A DNA stretch of 21,628 bases. Origin: a virus. Position numbers and translations under genes: made by a program. The DNA is taken from positions 1 through 21,628 of IMG/VR virus record IMGVR_UViG_3300042890_005662; one strand, given 5' to 3'. The notes beneath the pieces were generated by a model that ran no database searches, was not told the DNA's origin, and saw only the letters and a program-made list of their open reading frames with translations. Numbering within the stretch: position 1 is the stretch's first letter; each line of letters begins with the position of its first letter. This document shows, in pieces, positions 14,523 through 20,126 of the stretch.

Positions 14523-14746
14523 TAGTTGAAAGAAAACGACATATAGCAAAAACCGTAAGCTATCGAGTTATCAGCACTCTAATTGGCTTTATAATAATGT
14601 GGGGAGTATCAGGTTCAGTCAAAATAGGTGCGGCATTTGGTATCGCCGAACTAGTCTATAAGCCTATTCAATACTATATACACGAAAGGATATGGTATAG
14701 GTGGATTAATTACGGACTTAGGAAAGAAGAAGATAGAAAGGTTTAA
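14519..14746 (+). CDS. DUF2061 small membrane protein
   Basis: 75 residues from the ATG at 14519, which overlaps the upstream stop by four bases; a TTG at 14492 would add nine residues and is less likely. The sequence fits the DUF2061 pattern: basic start with K-T-V-S-Y-R (11-16), a hydrophobic segment STLIGFIIMWGVSG (19-32), a second segment from IGAAFGIAELVYKP (36-49), and the closing Y-Y-I-H-E-R-I-W (52-59). DUF2061 proteins are known to occur beside or fused to sulfate-assimilation genes such as cysC in bacteria, which fits this cluster. The biochemical role of the family is unknown. Expected location: host inner membrane. Confidence 0.85.
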   Translation: MIVERKRHIAKTVSYRVISTLIGFIIMWGVSGSVKIGAAFGIAELVYKPIQYYIHERIWYRWINYGLRKEEDRKV

Positions 14747-14763
14747 TTCTGCAAGTTTAGTAG

Positions 14764-14771
14764 ATATTTAT
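14764..14771 (+). promoter_or_regulatory. ATATTTAT promoter-like octamer
   Basis: 49 nt before the ATG at 14821, farther than the other exact sites. A one-mismatch copy (CTATTTAT, 14796-14803) lies 17 nt before the same ATG and fits the usual spacing better. Confidence 0.45.
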
Positions 14772-14820
14772 ATATTAGATCCCATAGATTCAATACTATT
14801 TATTACCAAATAACTAAACC

Positions 14821-14961
14821 ATGGTACTTAGTAAGATCATCAACAAGTTGAAGAGTCTTTTCATTAAGCCTGAGCCTGAAGTTGAGACCCCTGTTCTAGA
14901 AGTACAGCCTGCTGAAGTCAAAAAACCACGTAAGAAAGCAGCCAAAAAAGTTACAAAATAA
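14821..14961 (+). CDS. Small basic protein of unknown function
   Basis: 46 residues. An amphipathic N-terminus (VLSKIINKLKSLFIKP) is followed by an acidic, Pro-rich middle (PEPEVETP) and a strongly basic tail (KKPRKKAAKKVTK). Supported by its own promoter-like element, an A-rich leader, the ATG at 14821, and position 16 bases ahead of the next gene. The tail could bind DNA or another acidic surface. No family recognised. Confidence 0.6.
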   Translation: MVLSKIINKLKSLFIKPEPEVETPVLEVQPAEVKKPRKKAAKKVTK

Positions 14962-14968
14962 ATAAAAC

Positions 14969-15223
14969 ATGGAAAAACAGACATTATCTCCAGAAGAGTT
15001 ACAAGAGTTTCAAAACAACAGACAAGAGGCCGCTCGTCTAGCGGCAATTCTAGGTGAGTTACATTTTCAAAGAACTCTACTTGATCTCGAATTAGAGAAC
15101 CTAAAAGAAGCTATTAAATCTAATGCACTTAAACAGCGCGTGCAACTTAAACAGCTTGGAGAAAAGTACGGTGATGGCAGTATTGATCCCGAAACTGGAG
15201 ATATCTCTCCGCTTCCTGCATAA
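14969..15223 (+). CDS. Small coiled-coil (prefoldin-like) phage protein
   Basis: 84 residues. A long helical hairpin is predicted: SPEELQEFQNNRQEAARLAA, then LHFQRTLLDLELENLKEAIK and ALKQRVQLKQLGEKYG, followed by a short tail G-D-G-S-I-D-P-E-T-G-D-I. The E-K-Y-G-D-G-x-I-(D/N)-x-x-T-G-x-I ending occurs in small proteins of many large phages of uncertain role. Its position just before the sheath gene suggests a tail-assembly or chaperone part, by inference. The leader is A-rich without a Shine-Dalgarno sequence. Confidence 0.75.
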   Translation: MEKQTLSPEELQEFQNNRQEAARLAAILGELHFQRTLLDLELENLKEAIKSNALKQRVQLKQLGEKYGDGSIDPETGDISPLPA

Positions 15224-15268
15224 GTGAGTACTCCTTGGGAATAAATTAGGTTTTGCCTTTATGGACTG

Positions 15269-15276
15269 ATATTTAT
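15269..15276 (+). promoter_or_regulatory. ATATTTAT promoter-like octamer
   Basis: 21 nt before the ATG of the tail sheath gene, expected to be a strongly expressed late gene. Confidence 0.6.
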
Positions 15277-15297
15277 TACTAGAAATAAATTATTAAA

Positions 15298-17067
15298 ATG
15301 GCAGAAGCATTAATTTCACCAGGTGTATTCCTAAGAGAAAACGACCTTTCCCAGGTAACTGCAGGTCCAGTAACAGTAGGAGCCGCCTTAATCGGTCCAA
15401 CCGTTGTAGGTAGACCTAATATCCCAACACTCGTAACTTCCTATTCTCAGTATAAAGCTAGATTCGGAACTACCTTTGTATCTAACAGTAACACCTACGA
15501 GTATTTAACTTCGCAAGCCGCTTATAACTACTTCCAACAAGGAGGTACTTCACTTCTTGTAACGAGAGTTGCTAGTGGATCCTATACAGCAGCGACTTCA
15601 TCCCTTATCCCTTGTAGTCTTGCTGGCGAGACTCCTTTCGTACTTGAAACCCTTTCAGTAGGTACTATTATGAACAATAACCAGGGTGCAACAACAGCAC
15701 TCAACGGTATTCTACCTTCAGGGTCTATAAATAATATTAGATGGCAAGTTACTCAAGCCGATTCAGCTTCCGGCCTCTTTACTCTTTTGATTAGAAGAGG
15801 AGATGATTATACAGCCAACCAAACCGTACTTGAGACTTGGACAAACCTTTCTCTTGATCCTAATCAGAATAACTATATTGCCTACGTAATCGGTGATCAA
15901 ACCCAAACCGTAGCTACAGATAGCGATGGACAGCAATATTTAGAGATTACCGGTAGCTATCCTAACTCATCATTATATGTACGTGTTAGAAACGTTAACC
16001 TACCGACTCCTAACTACCTAAATCCACAAGGCCGTCCTTATGCCGCCTACACCGCCTCAATTCCTTTGAACGGTAGCGGATCTCAAAACGGTGCTTTCGG
16101 TGGTGCTGTAGGTCCCTTGTACGGTTGTTTCGGTCTTGCTCCATTGAACTTATTCGAGCAAATCCCAACTATAACTTCAGTAGGTTCTAACTCAGCAACA
16201 AATATTCAAGGTGTATTCCCTGACAATTACGCTACTGCTATCAATTTGCTGGCCAATCAAGACCAGTACGTATATGATTCGATATATGCTCCAGGTATCA
16301 CAAATCAAAACGCTACCTCAATAATCAGTAGCCTTCTTGCAATGGTTCAGAATCGTGGAGATGCTATTGCAGTAGTTGATATGGTTGGATATAATCAAGC
16401 CATTAACCTTGTAACTACAGCAGCGCAGTCTTACGACAATAGCTATGGTGCTACATATTGGCCATGGTTACAGGTTCGCTCAATCGAAACCGGACGTCTG
16501 AACTTCGTACCTGCTTCAGTAATTATCCCCGGAGTATACGAGTACAACGATAAGGTATCAGCTGAGTGGTTTGCACCCGCTGGTCTAAATCGCGGAGGTC
16601 TTCCAACTGTAATCCAGCCTGAAAGACGTCTAACTGTAGGTCAACGTAATACATTATATACAGGTCGCGTTAACCCAATCGCAGTATTCCCCGGTCAAGG
16701 TACAGTAGTATATGGACAAAAGACACTACAAGCTCGTGCTTCTGCACTAGATAGAGTGAATGTACGTCGTCTATTGATCGCCCTTAAGAGCTATATCGGT
16801 CAGATTGCCCAGACTTTGGTATTCGAGCAGAATACAGCCGTTACACGTAATCGTTTCCTATCTCAAGTTAATCCATATCTTGATTACGTACAACAGCGTC
16901 AAGGTCTATATGCCTTCCGTGTAGTAATGGATGAGACCAATAATACACCAGATGTAATTGACCGTAACCTTCTTGTAGGTGCTATTTACCTACAGCCTAC
17001 TAGAACAGCTGAATTCATTCAACTTGATTTCAACATCTTACCAACCGGTGTTACGTTTGGTGCATAA
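15298..17067 (+). CDS. Contractile tail sheath protein
   Basis: 589 residues, typical for myovirus sheath proteins. The N-terminus ISPGVFLRENDLS, then G-P-T-V-V-G-R-P, is the usual sheath opening, whose arm links to neighbouring subunits. The middle contains the variable outer domains. The conserved C-terminal part has WPWLQVRSIETGR, VPASVIIPGVYEYND, the stretch around RRLTVGQRNTLYTGRVNPI, and VNVRRLLIALKSYIGQ; it ends with the inner strands NLLVGAIYLQPTRTAEFIQL. These subunits surround the tail tube and contract on infection. Followed at 17851 by the tube gene, the standard pairing. The start is the ATG after an A-rich leader (AAATAAATTATTAAA). Confidence 0.96.
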   Translation: MAEALISPGVFLRENDLSQVTAGPVTVGAALIGPTVVGRPNIPTLVTSYSQYKARFGTTFVSNSNTYEYLTSQAAYNYFQQGGTSLLVTRVASGSYTAATSSLIPCSLAGETPFVLETLSVGTIMNNNQGATTALNGILPSGSINNIRWQVTQADSASGLFTLLIRRGDDYTANQTVLETWTNLSLDPNQNNYIAYVIGDQTQTVATDSDGQQYLEITGSYPNSSLYVRVRNVNLPTPNYLNPQGRPYAAYTASIPLNGSGSQNGAFGGAVGPLYGCFGLAPLNLFEQIPTITSVGSNSATNIQGVFPDNYATAINLLANQDQYVYDSIYAPGITNQNATSIISSLLAMVQNRGDAIAVVDMVGYNQAINLVTTAAQSYDNSYGATYWPWLQVRSIETGRLNFVPASVIIPGVYEYNDKVSAEWFAPAGLNRGGLPTVIQPERRLTVGQRNTLYTGRVNPIAVFPGQGTVVYGQKTLQARASALDRVNVRRLLIALKSYIGQIAQTLVFEQNTAVTRNRFLSQVNPYLDYVQQRQGLYAFRVVMDETNNTPDVIDRNLLVGAIYLQPTRTAEFIQLDFNILPTGVTFGA

Positions 17068-17085
17068 AATAAAAAATAACTCTAG

Positions 17086-17808
17086 ATGAAAAATAACACA
17101 AAAGTTAGATTGCATTTATCAAAGCAATTGTTCGAATCACTTGCCAAGCAGGTATTGACTGAAGCCAAAGGTGATATGTCAGGCGGTGCTTATACCGAGG
17201 CCGTTAAAACACCTAAAGGTGAGAAGAAAGAAAAAGCACCTAAAGAAGAGGCTAAAGCCGATAAAGGAGCAAAAGCTGAAAAGCATAGCGATAAGAAGGT
17301 AAGACCGGAAGCGCTAAATTTGTCTAAGAATGATCAGCCTAACATGGTGTATAACATAAGTGATTTCAAGAAAAAGCTTCTTGATCTAGCCAGGCAAGTA
17401 AGCCTTATGAAGGGCCTCGATAGCTCTGAAATCGGCGCAATAATCGCACTTCTAGACGACGTAATCGATAAGGTACAGAAGGGAAGTATCGTCAATCCTC
17501 TTAAAGCCGCAACCAAAACGTTTAAGGCAACTACTGGTGGTGTAAAGAAAGAGATGGAGACCATTACAGCTGAAGGAGATGAGATAAATGAGCTTGACCC
17601 CCAAACTATGAGTGCTATGCAGCAAGGATTTACGCACTTACCTCCTGGAGGTGTTTTAGCTCAATTGACTGATTACCTTCCTGTTCTAATTGCCGCTTTA
17701 GGAGGCGCTGTTGCTCTAGGAGGTAAACTTAAAAAAGCAGGCGTTTCAGATAAAGACGCAGCTAAAGCAGTAGAAGCAGCAAAAAAAATAGAGAAGGAAG
17801 CTAAGTAA
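17086..17808 (+). CDS. Lys/Ala-rich structural-region protein of unknown function
   Basis: 240 residues. The N-terminus is a short amphipathic helix (LSKQLFESLAKQVLTE), a style seen at the start of many virion proteins of large phages. Residues about 35-75 are low-complexity Lys/Glu/Ala (charged, likely disordered). A helical central part follows (KKLLDLARQVSLMKGLD, IGAIIALLDDVIDKVQKG). A hydrophobic Gly/Ala stretch LPVLIAALGGAVALGG (198-213) could enter a membrane or pack in a helical bundle, and the tail is again Lys/Ala-rich. It sits between sheath and tube, where phages often encode tail accessory proteins. Family not recognised. Confidence 0.75.
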   Translation: MKNNTKVRLHLSKQLFESLAKQVLTEAKGDMSGGAYTEAVKTPKGEKKEKAPKEEAKADKGAKAEKHSDKKVRPEALNLSKNDQPNMVYNISDFKKKLLDLARQVSLMKGLDSSEIGAIIALLDDVIDKVQKGSIVNPLKAATKTFKATTGGVKKEMETITAEGDEINELDPQTMSAMQQGFTHLPPGGVLAQLTDYLPVLIAALGGAVALGGKLKKAGVSDKDAAKAVEAAKKIEKEAK

Positions 17809-17826
17809 TAGGTTCTGTACTAATAG

Positions 17827-17834
17827 ATATTTAT
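17827..17834 (+). promoter_or_regulatory. ATATTTAT promoter-like octamer
   Basis: 16 nt before the ATG of the tail tube gene. Extended context ATATTTATATAAAACA is shared with the site at 2084. Confidence 0.6.
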
Positions 17835-17850
17835 ATAAAACAAGAATAAA

Positions 17851-18336
17851 ATGCCAGTACTAGATCCAAATGAAATAATGTTCACGGCCTATGAACCAAC
17901 GGTTCAGAACCGGTTTATCATGTATATTGACGGCATTCCTTCTTTCATGATTAAGAGTGCTACAGCACCCAATATCAACTTGAATGAGGTAAAGCTAGAC
18001 CACATTAATATCTACCGGAAGATCAAGGGTAAGGCCGAATGGCAAGATATGACCCTTAACCTTTACAATCCTATCTCTCCTTCTGGACAGCAGGCCTGTA
18101 TCGAGTGGATACGTTTATCACACGAATCCGTAACTGGACGTGACGGATATTCTGACTTCTATAAAAAGGATTTGAATCTATCAATCCTTGGACCTGTAGG
18201 CGACGTGGTTTCTGAGTGGATTATTAAGGGAGCTTTCGTTAAGACTGCAAACTTCGGATCTTACGATTGGTCAAATCAAGACGCAATTACCATAGAATTA
18301 GGTATCGGAATGGATTACTGTATCCTCAACTATTGA
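17851..18336 (+). CDS. Tail tube protein, T4 gp19-like
   Basis: 161 residues, the usual size for the gp19 tube family. Characteristic parts: N-R-F-I-M-Y-I-D-G-I-P-S-F-M-I-K-S (21-37), VKLDHINIYRKIKG, the WQDMTLNLYNPI strand, GRDGYSDFYKKDLNLSILGP, and the C-terminal beta strands with WIIKGAFVKTANFGSYDWS and ITIELGIGMDYC. These subunits stack as hexameric rings to form the DNA-conducting tube inside the sheath. Followed by an intrinsic terminator, so it probably ends a transcription unit, which fits a product needed in many copies. Confidence 0.93.
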   Translation: MPVLDPNEIMFTAYEPTVQNRFIMYIDGIPSFMIKSATAPNINLNEVKLDHINIYRKIKGKAEWQDMTLNLYNPISPSGQQACIEWIRLSHESVTGRDGYSDFYKKDLNLSILGPVGDVVSEWIIKGAFVKTANFGSYDWSNQDAITIELGIGMDYCILNY

Positions 18337-18339
18337 TAT

Positions 18340-18354
18340 CTCATTGATTCTCAA
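18340..18354 (+). repeat. 15-nt direct repeat, copy 1
   Basis: CTCATTGATTCTCAA just after the tube stop codon; an identical copy lies 80 bases downstream, beyond the terminator. Confidence 0.8.
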
Positions 18355-18362
18355 CACATTAG

Positions 18363-18388
18363 AAGCCGCCTAAAAAGCGGCTTTTTTT
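18363..18388 (+). terminator. Intrinsic terminator after the tail tube gene
   Basis: A perfect 7-bp stem AAGCCGC / GCGGCTT with loop CTAAAAA, followed by an uninterrupted T tract to 18388. It is the clearest rho-independent terminator in the window. Confidence 0.92.
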
Positions 18389-18419
18389 ATGAATCTTACA
18401 GAAACCCTAATATTCATAA

Positions 18420-18434
18420 CTCATTGATTCTCAA
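18420..18434 (+). repeat. 15-nt direct repeat, copy 2
   Basis: CTCATTGATTCTCAA, identical to copy 1 at 18340. The two copies flank the terminator. Confidence 0.8.
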
Positions 18435-18480
18435 TAAGATATATCACTGTAAAAAGTTGTTTCCTATGGGGTTATCCGTT

Positions 18481-18488
18481 ATATTTAG
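18481..18488 (+). promoter_or_regulatory. Near-match to the ATATTTAT element (ATATTTAG)
   Basis: One mismatch, 17 nt before the ATG at 18506, the usual spacing for this window. Confidence 0.4.
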
Positions 18489-18505
18489 GTATAAAAATCA
18501 ATGTT

Positions 18506-18949
18506 ATGTTTGACTTTATGGACAGAATTACGGCCTACGATGTAGGAGTTATTATCGGGCTTTTTATAGCCTTCTTTATGGTTAGGTTTATATGGTTTGT
18601 GTGTGTTATGGTTAAGTGCGGTATTGAGAAGATAGTTATGAAAGTATTAGGGTGGCTAGGTCTAGAAAGTACTGCTTTCGGCCAGTTTGTAGGAGCCTTC
18701 TTCCGTAGACTAGGTAACCTTATGACTAGGTTTAAGTGGACTGACCCTAAGTATGATTTCAATAGAAGCTCTTACGAGTCTCTTGATGCAATGTATAACG
18801 GAACCTGGACCTCGGAGTTAGAGGCCGAGATTAGTAGACGAGATAATATGAGAGAGGTTTGGGATAATATTAGAGTATCTATTGTATGGATCCTTGTATT
18901 TATTGCAGTTACTATCTACGCCGACCCCTGGAACTGGAATTTGTTCTAG
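18506..18949 (+). CDS. Two-segment membrane protein of unknown function
   Basis: 147 residues. A first membrane segment covers VGVIIGLFIAFFMVRFIWFV (about 13-32), possibly extended by CVMV. A second near the C-terminus is VSIVWILVFIAVTIYA (about 124-139). Between them lies a basic and aromatic soluble part (FFRRLGNLMTRFKWTDPKYD, then SYESLDAMYNGTW). Starts after TGTTATG with its own promoter-like element, downstream of the terminator, so it opens a new unit. A membrane protein is unexpected between the tube and gp26-like genes. Possible roles are superinfection exclusion or lysis timing, but neither is shown. Family not recognised. Confidence 0.72.
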   Translation: MFDFMDRITAYDVGVIIGLFIAFFMVRFIWFVCVMVKCGIEKIVMKVLGWLGLESTAFGQFVGAFFRRLGNLMTRFKWTDPKYDFNRSSYESLDAMYNGTWTSELEAEISRRDNMREVWDNIRVSIVWILVFIAVTIYADPWNWNLF

Positions 18950-18975
18950 AATAGGTAAAAAAACTCATACTTGAT

Positions 18976-18983
18976 ATATTTAT
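18976..18983 (+). promoter_or_regulatory. ATATTTAT promoter-like octamer
   Basis: 24 nt before the ATG at 19008, within an AT-rich leader. Confidence 0.55.
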
Positions 18984-19007
18984 GTATATATAACATAAAT
19001 CAAGATT

Positions 19008-19772
19008 ATGAGTACACAAACCAAGTTATCGCTACCTACTGAAACAGTAGAACTCCCTTCCAAAGGGCTTTTGTATCCCTTAGATAACCCTTTATCCTCA
19101 GGGGTTATTGAAATGAAGTACATGACAGCAAAAGAGGAAGATATCCTCTCTAACCCAAACTATATAAGGCAGGGTACAGTTTTCGATAAGTTACTTAACT
19201 CACTTATCGTTTCTAAAATCAACTACGACGATCTAACTGTAGGCGATAAGAACGCAGTTCTAATAGCGGCCCGTATCCTTGGTTATGGAAAAGATTACCA
19301 CGTTAAAATGGCACATCCTGTAACCGGAGAGGATGAAGCGATCAGTATCGATCTCTCTACTTTAAAGAATAGAGATGTAGATTACAGTACATACAGTAAC
19401 ATTAACGAATTCACATTTACTCTTCCAGCTTCTCAAAACGAAATTACTTTTAAAATTCTCACACACGGAGATGAAAGAATCATCGAGGAAGAACTAAAGG
19501 GCTTGAAAAAAGCTAATTTATCTGCCGAAGTAACTACAAGATTAAAACAAACAATCATTGCCGTTAATGGCGATAGAGATAAGAAGACTGTAAGGGATTT
19601 CATTGATAACTACCTTCTAGCAACAGATGCTAGAGCCTTCAGAGATCATATAAAAAAGATATCTCCTGATTTAGACCTCACTTTTACTTTCGTCGGCTCC
19701 GACGGCTACACACAGGAGGGTGTAGAGATACCATTAAATATTTCCTTTTTTTACCCTACCGCCCGAGTATAG
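19008..19772 (+). CDS. T4 gp26-like baseplate / tail-assembly chaperone protein
   Basis: 254 residues. The opening LPTETVELPSKGLLYPLDNP, then V-I-E-M-K-Y-M-T-A-K-E-E-D-I-L-S-N (35-51) and LLNSLIVSKINYDDLTVGDK, match the T4_baseplate (gp26-like) family of T4-related phages. ITFKILTHGDERIIEEELKG and FVGSDGYTQEGVEIPLNISFF continue it. It lies directly before the tape-measure-like gene, where tail-assembly chaperones are found. The frame ends at 19772, but a second frame is open across and beyond this stop (see next entry), so a longer product of about 361 residues is likely. T4 nomenclature for this family varies, so the exact T4 counterpart is uncertain. Confidence 0.82.
   Translation: MSTQTKLSLPTETVELPSKGLLYPLDNPLSSGVIEMKYMTAKEEDILSNPNYIRQGTVFDKLLNSLIVSKINYDDLTVGDKNAVLIAARILGYGKDYHVKMAHPVTGEDEAISIDLSTLKNRDVDYSTYSNINEFTFTLPASQNEITFKILTHGDERIIEEELKGLKKANLSAEVTTRLKQTIIAVNGDRDKKTVRDFIDNYLLATDARAFRDHIKKISPDLDLTFTFVGSDGYTQEGVEIPLNISFFYPTARV
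19746..19752 (+). other. T7 homopolymer, candidate frameshift site
   Basis: Seven T residues lie inside the only 35-nt interval (19738-19772) where the two frames are both open. A +1 (or -2) slip here joins NISFF to T-L-P-P-E-Y-R-S-D-L. Confidence 0.5.
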
Positions 19773-20094
19773 ATCAGATTTATTCCGACAAATACACGAG
19801 ATAGTTTTCTTTGGTAAAGGAGGCTACGACTGGGACACGGTCTATAATATGCCTATCTGGCTACGTAGATTTACGTTCAATAGTATGAACGAATTTTACG
19901 AAAAAGAACGTGAAGAATATAATAAAGCAGCCGGTAAAGGAGAAATGATTACCGAAAAGACTAAATCGTTTAAATCTCCTATTCCAGATGCTATAGCAAG
20001 TAAACCCGTCTATAAGTCGAAAGTAAGTAGACCTGATGTACCTAATCCTACTCAAAGCACACCTATATATACTAGCAAAGCAGGTAAAAAATAA
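19753..20094 (+). CDS. Frameshifted C-terminal extension of the gp26-like protein
   Basis: About 113 residues in the +1 frame after the T7 run: YRSDLFRQIHEIVFFGKGG, then YDWDTVYNMPIWLRRFTF and NSMNEFYEKEREEYNKA, with a Lys/Pro/Ser-rich tail. The Y-R-S-x-x-x-x-x-I and V-Y-N-M-P-x-x-L-R-x-F pattern is what one expects just after the gp26-like part in related phages. The protein-like stretch begins upstream of the first internal ATG (19849), which has no ribosome binding site, so independent translation from there would lose conserved-looking sequence. Best read as an extension reached by frameshifting, or as one gene split by a homopolymer error. Confidence 0.7.
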   Translation, partial: TLPPEYRSDLFRQIHEIVFFGKGGYDWDTVYNMPIWLRRFTFNSMNEFYEKEREEYNKAAGKGEMITEKTKSFKSPIPDAIASKPVYKSKVSRPDVPNPTQSTPIYTSKAGKK

Positions 20095-20103
20095 CTGTTA
20101 TTC

Positions 20104-20111
20104 ATATTTAT
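20104..20111 (+). promoter_or_regulatory. ATATTTAT promoter-like octamer
   Basis: 15 nt before the ATG of the tape-measure-like gene. Confidence 0.55.
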
Positions 20112-20126
20112 ATCTATAGATAAAGT

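Noticed and set aside
19849-20094. Independent small gene from the ATG at 19849
   Set aside because: Protein-like sequence in this frame starts upstream of the ATG, no ribosome site is present, and the frame joins the gp26-like gene at the T7 run.
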